A model generated the notes under the pieces. The model was not told where the DNA came from, searched no databases, and saw only the letters and a list, made by a program, of their open reading frames with translations. A program made the position numbers and the translations under genes. A stretch of 64,000 nt of DNA, from positions 62,001 to 126,000 of the forward strand of contig NZ_FPJW01000009.1 in assembly GCF_900119735.1 (NCBI RefSeq). Direction: 5' to 3'. Positions 1 through 9,355 of the stretch are shown in pieces (position 1 is the stretch's first letter; each line of letters opens with the position of its first letter). Source of the DNA: Marinospirillum alkaliphilum DSM 21637 (GTDB taxonomy: Bacteria; Pseudomonadota; Gammaproteobacteria; Pseudomonadales; Halomonadaceae).

Positions 1-249
1 CACCGGGAACTCGATGGCAATCAGTTGCAGACGATCCAGCCAGGGCAACAACAACGCGTGATCCTGCTCAGTGGTCAGCAATGCGCCCAGTTGTGGAATG
101 GCTTGACCATCAACCTCGGCCAGCAAGGTTGCAGGCACCACCACCGCCTCACCCCAGGGTTGCGGTGGCAGCTCGGGTTGTTCTTCGGAGGTTCGCAGAA
201 ACTGCCAGGCATCAGTAGTGGTCAACTGGCGATTTTTAATCAGGGGCAT
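1..249 (-). CDS. DUF934 family protein (N-terminal part, runs off the window)
   Basis: Read from ATG at 249 towards base 1, the frame stays open for 83 codons and leaves the window. The translation starts MPLIKNRQL, contains GEAVVVPATLL and ends LDRLQLIAIEFPV. This matches the start of the small DUF934 proteins (COG3749) that accompany cysI in pseudomonads and are thought to assist sulfite reduction; their biochemical role is not established. The start is supported by GAGGAA about 7 bases upstream. The gene lies 123 bp beyond the EamA gene, on the same strand as cysI, so the usual cysI-DUF934 pair is interrupted here. The C-terminal half cannot be seen. Confidence 0.8.
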   Translation of the reverse strand, partial: MPLIKNRQLTTTDAWQFLRTSEEQPELPPQPWGEAVVVPATLLAEVDGQAIPQLGALLTTEQDHALLLPWLDRLQLIAIEFPV

Positions 250-372
250 GAATCATTTCCTCAAATCAGGTGCTGGATCAGGCAAAAGCCTTTTTACAAT
301 CCACGCAGTCTATACCCCTGCAGAGAAATCAAAAAATAATAACTGGAGCTTTTTATATCATTAAAAAGAATA

Positions 373-1323
373 TCAACCCGCTTTCTGCCGGGTGGCCAGC
401 AGCACGGAAACCACCAGCACAGCGGTGCCGATCAACCCGAGTGTGCCCAGCCACTCCCCCAGCCACAACCAGGCCAGCAGCGCCACAAACATCGGCTCCA
501 GTGTCATGATGATGCTCGAAGTGGTGGCTGAGGTGGTTTTCATGCCAGTGAAAAAACACAGGTAACCCAGGCAGGTGGGCACCAGTCCGATATAAACCAC
601 CAGCAACCAGCCGGTCACCCCCAGTTGACCCAACCCGGCAAAACCACCCTGCAACCAGACCACCGGCAAAAGCACCAGTGCCCCAGTCAGAAAACAAATA
701 AAAGCGGTGGTGAATACCGGTGCACCACCAGCCGCAAAACGGCTGGTCAGGGTAAAACCGGCATAAATCAGTGCCGCCAGCAATGCCACCAGTATACCGG
801 TCAGCCGCAACTGACCCGACACTTCCAGATCTCCGGCCACCAGCAGCAGGGTGCCGGTTAATGCGCCCAGTAATGCCAGTACCGTGATCCAGCCGGGCTT
901 TTCACCCAGCAGTGGTGCTGCCAGCAACAACACCAGCACCGGCGAAACACACAGCGCAATCAGCGTGGCAATACCGGCACTGGTCAGATCCACTGCCAGC
1001 ATGTAGGTACCCTGATAAGCACCCTGAAACACACCCAGTGCCAGCAAGGCCAGCAGGATACTACGGCTCAGACGCGGTTGTTGGTCAGCAGGCAGACGAC
1101 GCAGTTCACGGCGCATCAACAGATAAAAACAGGGGAAAGCAATGCATAAACGCAACAGCGCCAGCGTCAGCGGCTGCAAGTCAGTTTCAGTGAACAGGTA
1201 GCGTGCGGTGACACCAGTGGTGCCCCAGAGCAGTGCTGCCAGTACAATCAGCAGTACACCCCGCAGGGCCGCTGAGTCTCTGGATATGAATCGTGTGGTT
1301 ACAAGGGAAGGTATAAAACGCAT
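373..1323 (-). CDS. EamA/DMT-superfamily inner-membrane transporter
   Basis: A 316-residue, strongly hydrophobic protein with about ten membrane segments and the two-fold EamA repeat; the first helix region reads LLIVLAALLWGTTGVTARYL and a second repeat begins near residue 165. DMT transporters usually export metabolites or amino acids, and the substrate cannot be read from sequence. It begins 65 bp after the cysI stop codon on the same strand and may be co-transcribed with it. It separates cysI from its usual DUF934 partner, which suggests insertion into an older pair or a role exporting sulfur metabolites; both are inference. Family assignment is firm, function is open. Confidence 0.85.
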   Translation of the reverse strand: MRFIPSLVTTRFISRDSAALRGVLLIVLAALLWGTTGVTARYLFTETDLQPLTLALLRLCIAFPCFYLLMRRELRRLPADQQPRLSRSILLALLALGVFQGAYQGTYMLAVDLTSAGIATLIALCVSPVLVLLLAAPLLGEKPGWITVLALLGALTGTLLLVAGDLEVSGQLRLTGILVALLAALIYAGFTLTSRFAAGGAPVFTTAFICFLTGALVLLPVVWLQGGFAGLGQLGVTGWLLVVYIGLVPTCLGYLCFFTGMKTTSATTSSIIMTLEPMFVALLAWLWLGEWLGTLGLIGTAVLVVSVLLATRQKAG

Positions 1324-1388
1324 AAATCACCCGGATCATTGATCCGGGGATTCTAACCTGAATGGCGTGACAAAAGCCGAACAGTCGT

Positions 1389-3044
1389 TCAAACCGGCTC
1401 GTAAACCGCTGCCTTGAAAGGCTCAATGCCAACCCGGTCCAGGGCTTCCACAAAACTTTCGCCTTCCTGACGCAGGGACAGGTAGGTATCCAGAATCACT
1501 TTCAGCGTACCGGCCACTTCATCCGCAGCCACCGCCTTGCCCAGCACCTTGCCGAGGCGGGCATTTTCCGTGGCTGAACCACCCAGGGTGATCTGATACC
1601 AGTCTTCCCCTTTTTTATCCACGCCCAGAATACCGATATGGCCGATGTGGTGGTGGGCACAGGCATTAATGCAACCGGACATGTTCAACTGGATATCACC
1701 CAGATCATGCAGGTAATCCAGGTCATCAAACAGCTGGTTGATCTGATCGGCAATGTTCAGGGTTCTGGCATTGGCCAGACTGCAAAAATCAAAACCGGGG
1801 CAGACAATCATGTCCGTCAGGGTGTTGATGTTGGCGCGAGCCAGATTGTTATCCCGCAGGCGTTGCCAGACCGCAAACAAATCCTTCTGCTGCACATCGG
1901 TCAGCACCAGATTCTGATCCTGGGTGGCACGAATTTCACCGAAACTGAACGCCTCTGCCAGATCCGCCACCACATCCATCTGTAAATGGGTGATGTCACC
2001 GGGCGCACCCAGCAGCGGCTTGAGTGACAGATGCACAATGCGATAACCGGCCACCCGATGCGGCTGGGTATTGCGCTCGTACCAGACCCGGAAATCCTCA
2101 TGGCTGGCCAGCGCCTGTTGCAAGGTGGTGTCACTGGCCGCAGCGGCGTCATAAGCAAAAGGCTGGAAGTGATCTTTCATGGCCTGAACTTTTGCTTCGG
2201 TCAGACGCAGTTCGCCGCCTTTCAGGTGCTGCCACTCGTCTTCAACCAGGCGCCGGAATTCATCAATGCCCAGTGCCGCCACCAGAATCTTGATGCGTGC
2301 CTTGTATTTGTTGTCGCGCCGCCCTTTCAGGTTGTAGATGCGCAGGATGGCTTCCAGATAGGTGAACAGCTCCAGCGGCTCCAGGTATTCCCGAATCACC
2401 TTGCCAATAAACGGAGTCCGCCCCAGTCCGCCACCCACCAGCACTTTAAAACCTGTTTCACCGGCTTCATTGCGCACCAGCTCCAGGCCAATGTCATGCA
2501 CCCGGCTGGAAGCCCGGTCATTGGGGCCACCGCTGACGGCAATCTTGAACTTGCGCGGCAGGTAGGCAAACTCAGGGTGCAGGGTCGACCACTGACGAAT
2601 CAGCTCACACCAGGGGCGTGGATCTTCAATTTCATCAGCAGCCACACCGGCCAGTGGATCGGTGGTGGTGTTACGAATGCAGTTGCCGGACGTCTGGATC
2701 GCATGCATCTGCACCTTGGCCAGTTCAGCCAGAATGTCCGGTACTTCCTCCAGCTTCGGCCAGTTGAACTGGATATTGGTACGGGTGGTGAAATGACCAT
2801 AACCCCGATCCCAGGTACGGGCGATGTGAGCCAGAGTACGCATCTGCGTGGCAGAAAAGGTTCCATAGGGAATCGCCACGCGCAGCATCGGTGCCTGACG
2901 CTGAATGTACAGACCGTTCATCAGACGCAGCGCCAGAAACTCCTCGTCCGGCAGCTCACCGGCCAGAAAACGGCGGGTCTGATCACGGAACTGTTCCACT
3001 CGCTGATCGACCAGCTGCTGATCCACCTGATTGTAAACGTACAT
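1389..3044 (-). CDS. cysI: Sulfite reductase hemoprotein (CysI-like nitrite/sulfite reductase)
   Basis: 551 residues, the size of the single-subunit CysI of Pseudomonas. It reduces sulfite to sulfide in assimilatory sulfur metabolism, using siroheme and a [4Fe-4S] cluster in the cytoplasm. The cluster ligands are visible as CPGFDFC followed by MSGCINAC, and the N-terminal half holds the ferredoxin-like repeat with TTRTNIQFNW. The ATG at 3044 is supported by GAGGTGG about 7 bases upstream. It diverges from the ATPase/DUF4276 module and cysDN, so the sulfate assimilation genes of this region are split by foreign-looking DNA. A nitrite reductase cannot be excluded by motif alone, but the DUF934 and cysDN context favours sulfite. 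Confidence 0.92.
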   Translation of the reverse strand: MYVYNQVDQQLVDQRVEQFRDQTRRFLAGELPDEEFLALRLMNGLYIQRQAPMLRVAIPYGTFSATQMRTLAHIARTWDRGYGHFTTRTNIQFNWPKLEEVPDILAELAKVQMHAIQTSGNCIRNTTTDPLAGVAADEIEDPRPWCELIRQWSTLHPEFAYLPRKFKIAVSGGPNDRASSRVHDIGLELVRNEAGETGFKVLVGGGLGRTPFIGKVIREYLEPLELFTYLEAILRIYNLKGRRDNKYKARIKILVAALGIDEFRRLVEDEWQHLKGGELRLTEAKVQAMKDHFQPFAYDAAAASDTTLQQALASHEDFRVWYERNTQPHRVAGYRIVHLSLKPLLGAPGDITHLQMDVVADLAEAFSFGEIRATQDQNLVLTDVQQKDLFAVWQRLRDNNLARANINTLTDMIVCPGFDFCSLANARTLNIADQINQLFDDLDYLHDLGDIQLNMSGCINACAHHHIGHIGILGVDKKGEDWYQITLGGSATENARLGKVLGKAVAADEVAGTLKVILDTYLSLRQEGESFVEALDRVGIEPFKAAVYEPV

Positions 3045-3244
3045 ACTGCTGCCACCTCATTACAGAAAAATTTTTGCCCAGACTAACCCTTGTTGTTTAT
3101 AACTCAAAATACTGAATGATCATTTTTATATAACCAAGCTGAAGTACCTCAAGATTAGACTGGAACTGAGAAGCACTTTTCTAGTTCGCTCAAACTGGTA
3201 AGATGACCACTCATCAACCCATGAAAGACAACGATTAACCCATC

Positions 3245-4354
3245 ATGACAGTGCAGCCCAAGCCACATCTACACCAGATCAAGATTCAGGGATTCAAGTC
3301 CATCAAGAAGCTTGATCTGAAGCTCAACCCGATCAATATCCTGATTGGTGCCAATGGCGCGGGAAAAACTAATTTTATCTCCCTGTTCACCTTCCTTCGG
3401 CATCTATCTGAAGGAAGGCTGCAAAGTTATGTTGCCAAAAATGGCTATGCCAGCAGTTTTTTTCATTTTGGCTCCAAAAAAACACCTGCCATTTCTCTAG
3501 ATTTGAAGGTTGGAGCCAATGGCTACCATGTCGACTTCATCCATGGTGAAACCAATGATGAGCTGGTATTTGAGAGGGAGTACTGCACTTTCGAAGCTTC
3601 ATCACGTTTGTTTTACGTAAAAGGAAAACCTGGTGAAAGTGGTCTGCTACCCGACGGCACAGCTGAAAGTGTTTATGTACGCAAATATACTCGGGAATAC
3701 CTTGAAAAGTGCCGTGTTTATCATTTCCATGACACCAGCCCTACGGCCAAATTCAAACAAGCTCAGAAACTGAGTGCAACCTTCCGATTCGAGTCTGATG
3801 CTGGCAACTTGGCTCCTTTACTCTGGCAGTTAAAAAAGTCCTTCACTGACAGCTATCAAGAAATTCTCGCTGCCATTCAAACCATTGCTCCCTTTTTCCA
3901 TGACTTTTATCTGGAGCCAGCAGGTCAGAAAGGAGATGAATCACTTTTATTGCGGTGGCTACACAAGGATCACGACACGCCTTTTTCTGCTAATCAGTTA
4001 TCTGATGGTACTGCCCGCTTTATCTGCATGGCAGTTTTATTTCTTCAACCGGAGTGGTTGCGCCCAGACACCATCGTACTTGATGAACCTGAGCTGGGGT
4101 TGCATCCAGCAGCACTGGATGTTCTGGCGGATATTATCAAATCGGTTTCACAAACCACTCAGGTCATTTGCTCCACTCAATCAGTCACCTTTGCCAACCA
4201 CTTTTCGCCGGAAGACTTTATTGTGGTTGATCAGCATCAGGGTGCATCCTGTTTTAAACGTCTGGATGCGGAGGAACTCCAGCACTGGCTGGAAAACTAT
4301 GCGATGGGAGACATCTGGAGTAAAAACCTGATTGGAGGTCGACCAGAATGGTAA
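3245..4354 (+). CDS. AAA-family ATPase (ABC/SMC-type head), partner of the DUF4276 gene
   Basis: 369 residues. An N-terminal QIKIQGFKSIKKLDL strand motif leads into the Walker A loop GANGAGKT (residues 35-42). Near the C-terminus come a signature-like LSDGTARF, Walker B IVLDEPELGLHP and a switch segment QVICSTQS. This is the architecture of the predicted ATPases COG4637/AAA_21, related to RecF, OLD and SMC heads, without a long coiled coil. Its stop overlaps the next start by 7 bases, so the two proteins are almost certainly made together. OLD-like ATPases of this kind are common in anti-phage systems, with a nuclease in the partner; defence is inference here. The start has no strong ribosome-binding site. 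Confidence 0.85.
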   Translation: MTVQPKPHLHQIKIQGFKSIKKLDLKLNPINILIGANGAGKTNFISLFTFLRHLSEGRLQSYVAKNGYASSFFHFGSKKTPAISLDLKVGANGYHVDFIHGETNDELVFEREYCTFEASSRLFYVKGKPGESGLLPDGTAESVYVRKYTREYLEKCRVYHFHDTSPTAKFKQAQKLSATFRFESDAGNLAPLLWQLKKSFTDSYQEILAAIQTIAPFFHDFYLEPAGQKGDESLLLRWLHKDHDTPFSANQLSDGTARFICMAVLFLQPEWLRPDTIVLDEPELGLHPAALDVLADIIKSVSQTTQVICSTQSVTFANHFSPEDFIVVDQHQGASCFKRLDAEELQHWLENYAMGDIWSKNLIGGRPEW

Positions 4355-4953
4355 GGCTGGGTATTTCAGTTGAAGGAGCAACCGAAGAGCGCTTTACCAA
4401 AAGGGTACTGGCACCGCATCTGAGTCAGCTCAATATCTACATTACGCCCGTCAACCTGCGCGGCAACATCAGTCTGGATCGTATCCGGGGCGAACTGGAG
4501 ACTTTAGCTTACAGCTTTGATTATGTGACGACCTTTTATGACTTTTATGGCTTCAAAAAACTGGAGCCCGGTGAAACAAAAAGCTCGCTGGAACAGAAGA
4601 TCAAACACTGCCTCAAGGCCGAGCTACAAAGTAAACTCATCCCCTATATTCAAATGCATGAGTTTGAAGGCCTGTTATTTTCTGATCCTGAAGTACTTGC
4701 AACCCTTCTGCATAAACCATCTCTGAATGACTGGGCAACTAATGTTCTGCTGGATTTTGACAACAACCCCGAACAAATCAACAATTCCAGAGAGACCGCT
4801 CCTTCCAAACGGCTTGAAAAGCACAGCGACTACCGTAAAACCATTCATGGCCCTGATATTGCGTTGAATATCGGACTGGAAAAACTGCGCAATTGCTGTC
4901 AGGGTTTTGATCAGTGGTTACAACTGCTGGAAGCACTCAGCCCGTCATCGTAA
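4348..4953 (+). CDS. DUF4276 family protein, possible TOPRIM-like effector
   Basis: 201 residues with the features of DUF4276: VEGATEERF near the N-terminus (residues 8-16), FYDFYGF at 63-69 and MHEFEGLLFSDP in the middle. The glutamate in VEGATE and the aspartate in FYDFYG are spaced like the acidic residues of a TOPRIM nuclease, but I see only part of the usual DxD pair, so catalytic activity is a guess. The ATG at 4348 lies inside the last codons of the ATPase gene, giving translational coupling. Base composition is lower in GC than the flanking cys genes. The pair resembles a split version of an OLD-family ATPase-nuclease. Confidence 0.75.
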   Translation: MVRLGISVEGATEERFTKRVLAPHLSQLNIYITPVNLRGNISLDRIRGELETLAYSFDYVTTFYDFYGFKKLEPGETKSSLEQKIKHCLKAELQSKLIPYIQMHEFEGLLFSDPEVLATLLHKPSLNDWATNVLLDFDNNPEQINNSRETAPSKRLEKHSDYRKTIHGPDIALNIGLEKLRNCCQGFDQWLQLLEALSPSS

Positions 4954-5070
4954 ACAAAGCTTATCACCTTTACGCATTACAAAATTCCCAGATATTCTTT
5001 TTGGTTTTATCGGCACAAGGGCATAATCCTCGGCATTCTGTATTTTCAGCTTCAATACTCAGGAGCAGAC

Positions 5071-6030
5071 ATGCCCGCGATTGCCGCAACGCTTTCCACT
5101 CAACCGTCCACCCATCCGGCCATAGCGCCGGAGCGTTTAACCCACCTGAAACAGCTGGAGGCTGAAAGCATCCACATCATTCGTGAAGTGGCCGCCAGTT
5201 TTGCCAACCCGGTGATGCTTTATTCCATCGGCAAGGACTCCTCGGTGATGCTGCACTTGGCCCGCAAGGCCTTTTATCCCGGAACTCCGCCCTTCCCGCT
5301 GTTGCATGTGGACACCACCTGGAAATTCCGCGAAATGATTGAGTTTCGTGACCGCATGGCCAAAGAAGCGGGCATGGAGCTGCTGGTGCACATCAATCAG
5401 GATGGGGTCGACATGAACATCAACCCGATGGTGCATGGTTCGGCAAAACACACCGACATCATGAAAACCCAGTCGCTCAAACAGGCACTCAACAAACACG
5501 GTTTTGATGCCGCTTTTGGTGGTGCCCGCCGGGATGAAGAAAAGTCCCGCGCCAAGGAACGCATCTTTTCCTTCCGCGACAAAAACCACCGCTGGGACCC
5601 GAAAAACCAGCGCCCGGAATTATGGAACCTCTACAACACCGAAGTGGAAAAGGGTGAAAGCATTCGTGTATTCCCCCTGTCCAACTGGACCGAACTGGAT
5701 ATCTGGCAATACATCTGGCTGGAACAGATTCCGATTGTCCCGCTGTATTTTGCCGCCGAACGCCCGGTGGTGGAGCGTGATGGCACCTGGATCATGGTGG
5801 ATGATGAGCGTCTGCCGCTGGAACCGGGTGAAGTGCCACAACACAAGCAGGTGCGCTTCCGCACCCTGGGCTGTTACCCCCTGACCGGCGCAATTGAATC
5901 CACTGCCGCCACCCTGACCGACATCATTCAGGAAATGCTGCTGACCACCACTTCCGAACGCCAGGGCCGCATGATCGACAAGGATGCCCGTGGCTCGATG
6001 GAACAGAAAAAAATGGAGGGCTACTTCTGA
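5071..6030 (+). CDS. cysD: Sulfate adenylyltransferase subunit 2
   Basis: 319 residues. CysD forms adenosine 5'-phosphosulfate from ATP and sulfate, driven by GTP hydrolysis in CysN. The PP-loop SIGKDSS is at about residues 52-58, and the protein ends with the typical [13 protein letters not shown]. The N-terminus has about 20 residues (Ala/Pro/Thr-rich) before the conserved [18 protein letters not shown]. The upstream ATG at 5071 is still preferred because AGGAG precedes it by 6 bases. The TGA stop and the cysN ATG share a base, so the two subunits are translationally coupled. Confidence 0.95.
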   Translation: MPAIAATLSTQPSTHPAIAPERLTHLKQLEAESIHIIREVAASFANPVMLYSIGKDSSVMLHLARKAFYPGTPPFPLLHVDTTWKFREMIEFRDRMAKEAGMELLVHINQDGVDMNINPMVHGSAKHTDIMKTQSLKQALNKHGFDAAFGGARRDEEKSRAKERIFSFRDKNHRWDPKNQRPELWNLYNTEVEKGESIRVFPLSNWTELDIWQYIWLEQIPIVPLYFAAERPVVERDGTWIMVDDERLPLEPGEVPQHKQVRFRTLGCYPLTGAIESTAATLTDIIQEMLLTTTSERQGRMIDKDARGSMEQKKMEGYF

Positions 6031-7727
6031 TGAGCCACCAATCTGAACTCATTGCTGAAGACATTCATGCTTATCTGAAACAGCACGAAGACAAACAACT
6101 GCTGCGCCTGCTGACCTGCGGCAGCGTTGATGATGGCAAGTCCACCCTGATCGGTCGCCTGCTGCACGACAGCAAGATGATTTATGAAGATCAGCTGGAA
6201 GCCCTGCACCGTGACAGCAAAACCCAGGGCACCACCGGTGAAGCCATTGATCTGGCGCTGCTGGTGGATGGTCTGCAGGCCGAGCGCGAACAGGGCATCA
6301 CCATTGATGTGGCCTACCGTTATTTTTCCACGGCACGTCGCAAGTTCATCATTGCGGATACCCCCGGTCATGAACAGTACACCCGCAATATGGCCACCGG
6401 TGCCTCCAACTGTGAACTGGCGATCATTCTGATTGATGCCCGCAAGGGGGTGCTGACCCAGACCCGCCGCCACAGTTTTATTGTGTCCCTGCTGGGCATC
6501 CGTCATGTGGTGGTCGCCATCAACAAGATGGATCTGGTGGATTACAGCGAAGCGGTGTTTGAGCAGATCAAGGCGGATTATCTGGCTTTTGCCGGGCAAC
6601 TGGATCTACCGGAAGTGCATTTTGTACCCCTGTCCGCCCTGAAGGGTGACAATGTGGTCAGTCCATCGCCCGAACTGAGCTGGTATCAGGGCCTGCCACT
6701 GATGGAACTGCTGGAAAGTGTTGATGTTGAACCGTCACACGGGGAGCAGCCGCTGCGCTTTCCGGTGCAATACGTCAACCGCCCCAACCTCAACTTCCGG
6801 GGTTACTGCGGCACCCTGGCATCCGGTAAGGTGCAGGTGGGTGATGCCATTCGCGTGCTGCCATCCGGCCAGACCAGCCGGGTGAAATCCATTGTCACCT
6901 GGGAGGGTGAACTGGCCTCGGCCTTTGCGCCCATGGCCATCACCCTGACACTCGAAGATGAAATCGACATCTCCCGCGGTGACCTGCTGGTGGCTGCCAG
7001 TGAACAGCCAACAGCCAGTGACCGCCTGGAAGCCGAGCTGGTGTGGATGGCTGAACAGCCGCTGGTGCAGGGCAAAACCTACCTGTTAAAAATCGGCACC
7101 CGCAAGGTGAATGCACGCATCAATGCCATTCATTACAAAACCGAAGTCAACACTCTGGAGCGCCATCCGGCTTCCGGGCTGGAACTGAACGAAATTGCCC
7201 GGGTGGAAATCCTGCTGGAACAACCGGTGGTGGCCGATGCCTATCGCAACAACCGCGCCACTGGCAGCTTCATCCTGATTGACCGCCTGAGCAAAAACAC
7301 CGTCGCCGCTGGCATGGTGCAAGGCCAGGACGGACAACAACAGAAACGCCAACAGGAACCGGTATCGGCAGCAGAGCGCGCCTTGCGACTGGGTCAGCAG
7401 CCGGCCCGCATCGAACTGCGCGGTGCTGATGCCGTCACCCGCCGCGAACTGCTGCAACAACTGGAACGCGCCCTGTTTGACGCCGGACGCCTGCCGTTGC
7501 TGCTGAATGAAGGGGAATTGCCTGCTGAACTGGCACGCCAGCAAGGTGCACTGGAACAGTGGTTACTGCACAAGGGGCTGCTACTGCTCACTGCCAGCAG
7601 CGGCGATCAGGGTGAACTGCTGGCCGAGATCAGCCATCAGCAACACCCGCAACAACTGCCGCTGACTGCCCCGGAGCAGGCCATCAGCTTGATCCTGCAA
7701 CACCTCCGGCAGTCCAGCATCATCTAA
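6030..7727 (+). CDS. cysN: Sulfate adenylyltransferase subunit 1 with a degenerate APS-kinase-like tail
   Basis: 565 residues. Residues 1-430 are a complete CysN GTPase: GSVDDGKST (31-39), DTPGHEQY (110-117) and NKMD (165-168), followed by the two beta-barrel domains. CysN alone is about 475 residues and fused CysNC about 630, so the length is intermediate. The tail from about residue 450 follows the APS-kinase layout ([13 protein letters not shown]..., then [15 protein letters not shown]). However, the P-loop GLSGSGKS is replaced by GADAVTRRE and the rest of the kinase is missing. I read this as a decayed CysC domain that cannot bind ATP in the normal way, so APS phosphorylation must come from another gene or be bypassed. 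It is co-translated with cysD. Confidence 0.93.
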   Translation: MSHQSELIAEDIHAYLKQHEDKQLLRLLTCGSVDDGKSTLIGRLLHDSKMIYEDQLEALHRDSKTQGTTGEAIDLALLVDGLQAEREQGITIDVAYRYFSTARRKFIIADTPGHEQYTRNMATGASNCELAIILIDARKGVLTQTRRHSFIVSLLGIRHVVVAINKMDLVDYSEAVFEQIKADYLAFAGQLDLPEVHFVPLSALKGDNVVSPSPELSWYQGLPLMELLESVDVEPSHGEQPLRFPVQYVNRPNLNFRGYCGTLASGKVQVGDAIRVLPSGQTSRVKSIVTWEGELASAFAPMAITLTLEDEIDISRGDLLVAASEQPTASDRLEAELVWMAEQPLVQGKTYLLKIGTRKVNARINAIHYKTEVNTLERHPASGLELNEIARVEILLEQPVVADAYRNNRATGSFILIDRLSKNTVAAGMVQGQDGQQQKRQQEPVSAAERALRLGQQPARIELRGADAVTRRELLQQLERALFDAGRLPLLLNEGELPAELARQQGALEQWLLHKGLLLLTASSGDQGELLAEISHQQHPQQLPLTAPEQAISLILQHLRQSSII

Positions 7728-7733
7728 GGACAA

Positions 7734-7780
7734 CAAGGCACCGGGTCGGCACTTCAACCGATCCGGTGCCTTGTTTTAAA
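7734..7780. terminator. Bidirectional terminator between cysN and the HxlR gene
   Basis: An 11-bp inverted repeat (CAAGGCACCGG at 7734-7744, CCGGTGCCTTG at 7763-7773) is followed by TTTT on the plus strand. The stretch sits between two convergent genes and overlaps the HxlR stop codon, so it probably ends transcription from both sides. Confidence 0.85.
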
Positions 7781-8195
7781 CGGACTCATTCACCTGAGCC
7801 GCCGCCAGCACCCGCGTATAATTCACTTCGATCCAGTCAGCCAACTGCTGTACCTGCACAGCAACCTCCTGCCCCATTTCAGTCAGGCTGTATTCGACAT
7901 GCGGTGGTACCACCGGATAAGCCACCCGCTGCACAAAACCATCCTGCTCCAGATTCTGCAGAGTCTGCGCCAGCATGCGTTCACTGACGCCACCGATCTT
8001 GCGGCGCAACTCACTGAAACGGTGTGTACCCTGCAACAAAGCCACAAACACCAGCACGCCCCAGCGGCTGGTCACGTGGTTCAACACCTGCCGGGAAGGA
8101 CAACGCTCAGCAAACAACTCACCCCGTTCCATTCTTGCATTCAGGCGCACCTCATCCACTGTGCTCTCCTGCCTGACTGAAGGTTTTTCTGCCAT
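7776..8195 (-). CDS. HxlR-family transcriptional regulator
   Basis: 139 residues with the HxlR winged-helix pattern: an N-terminal cysteine (ERCPSRQVL), SRWGVLVFVALLQG, FSELRRKIGGVSERMLAQTL and LEQDGFVQR. Such proteins often sense electrophiles or oxidants through the conserved cysteine. The gene diverges from a qorB-like reductase across 88 bp, the same arrangement as ytfH/qorB in E. coli, so it most likely represses that gene and itself. I chose ATG 8195; a GTG lies two codons upstream. The intergenic region holds a direct repeat that could be its operator. Confidence 0.9.
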   Translation of the reverse strand: MAEKPSVRQESTVDEVRLNARMERGELFAERCPSRQVLNHVTSRWGVLVFVALLQGTHRFSELRRKIGGVSERMLAQTLQNLEQDGFVQRVAYPVVPPHVEYSLTEMGQEVAVQVQQLADWIEVNYTRVLAAAQVNESV

Positions 8196-8199
8196 CAAC

Positions 8200-8227
8200 A
8201 CTTACCTTTTTGTGCGTACTTACTTTT
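8200..8227. promoter_or_regulatory. Candidate HxlR operator: direct repeat ACTTACYTTTT
   Basis: ACTTACCTTTT at 8200-8210 recurs as ACTTACTTTT at 8218-8227, 18 bases apart, between the divergent HxlR and qorB-like genes. The spacing is close to two helical turns, so two dimers or two half-sites could bind one face of the DNA. Function is inferred from position and repetition only. Confidence 0.4.
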
Positions 8228-8283
8228 AATTAGCCTAAATGCTAGTGTACACATGTTTTTTGATAAACCACAGGAGAAACACC

Positions 8284-9156
8284 ATGATTCTTGTCACCGG
8301 AGCATCCGGCCAACTGGGCCAACTGGTTATTGAACAACTGCTGACCCTGGCCAGTACCAAACAGATCAGTGCCGAACAAATCATTGCCGGCGTCCGTGAT
8401 CCGGCCAAAGCTGAACACTTCAAACAACGTGGCATTCAGGTCCGCAAGGTGGATTATGAACAGCCTGAGACGCTGGTTTCAGCCTTTGCCGGTGTGGAGC
8501 GCCTGCTGCTGATTTCATCCAGCGCCGTAGGACAGCGGGTTGCCCAGCATCAGAAGGTGATCGATGCCGCTGCTGCATCCGGTGTAAAACTGCTGGCTTA
8601 CACCAGTCTGCTGCATGCCGACACCTCACCGCTGGCGCTGGCCGAAGAACACCGCGCCACGGAAGCCCTGCTGCTGGCATCCGGGCTGAACACCCTGATC
8701 CTGCGCAATGGCTGGTACACCGAGAACTATACCGGCGGACTGGCTGCAGCCCTTGCCCACGGCAAGCTGCTGGGTTGTGCCGGTGACGGTCGCATCGCCT
8801 TCGCCACCCGTGCTGATTATGCTGCTGCCGCCGCCAGCGCCATCACCGCTGACCTGCAACCGGGTAACCGGGTTTATGAGCTGGCCGGAGACACGGCCTA
8901 CACCCTCACTGACCTGGCTGCCGAAGTCAGCCGCCAGACCGGCCAGACCATCAGCTACCTGAATCTGTCTGAAGCCGATTACTGCGATGCGCTGGTTCAG
9001 GTTGGCCTGCCACAACCCTTTGCGGCACTACTGGCTGATTCCGATACCGGTGCATCCAAAGGTGGCCTTTATGATGCCAGTCATCAGCTCAGCCAACTGA
9101 TCGGTCGCCCCACCACCTCACTGGAAACATCGGTTGCCGAAGCACTGAAAGGGTAA
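8284..9156 (+). CDS. qorB: NAD(P)H-binding reductase of the NmrA/QorB type
   Basis: 290 residues, close to the 286 of E. coli QorB. The N-terminal nucleotide-binding loop reads LVTGASGQLGQLV, and the atypical short-chain dehydrogenase fold continues with GVERLLLISSS and LAYTSLLHAD. Members reduce quinones with NADPH and help against oxidative stress. The ATG at 8284 has AGGAG 7 bases before it; an upstream in-frame start at 8239 would add an unrelated leader and is rejected. The divergent HxlR neighbour supports the QorB assignment. Confidence 0.88.
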   Translation: MILVTGASGQLGQLVIEQLLTLASTKQISAEQIIAGVRDPAKAEHFKQRGIQVRKVDYEQPETLVSAFAGVERLLLISSSAVGQRVAQHQKVIDAAAASGVKLLAYTSLLHADTSPLALAEEHRATEALLLASGLNTLILRNGWYTENYTGGLAAALAHGKLLGCAGDGRIAFATRADYAAAAASAITADLQPGNRVYELAGDTAYTLTDLAAEVSRQTGQTISYLNLSEADYCDALVQVGLPQPFAALLADSDTGASKGGLYDASHQLSQLIGRPTTSLETSVAEALKG

Positions 9157-9168
9157 ACTCAACGAATA

Positions 9169-9184
9169 CCCTGGCTAGCCAGGG
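9169..9184. terminator. Perfect 16-bp palindrome between convergent qorB and SRP RNA
   Basis: CCCTGGCTAGCCAGGG lies 12 bp after the qorB stop and downstream of the SRP RNA gene on the other strand. It could form a hairpin on either transcript, but neither side has a convincing T tract, so it may instead be a protein-binding palindrome. The rest of 9185-9355 shows nothing I can assign. Confidence 0.4.
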
Positions 9185-9355
9185 AGAATCTTTCGCGGAT
9201 GACTCTTGATCGTTTGTCATTACACGGGAAGCCGACTTACCGACCCGTGCCATATTTGCGGCCGACTGCTGGTGGTGCAAGGCAAGCAGAAACATGCTGG
9301 TGAGTACGATGGTTGCGGAGGAAAACGGGAAGGTTTTGGTGCCAGAAATGGAGAT

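Noticed and set aside
2031-3086. 351-residue plus-strand frame opposite cysI
   Set aside because: Shadow of the GC-rich cysI gene; no protein-like motifs, while cysI shows all cluster ligands.
7377-7727. Calling cysN a bifunctional CysNC enzyme
   Set aside because: The P-loop of the kinase is missing and the domain is too short.
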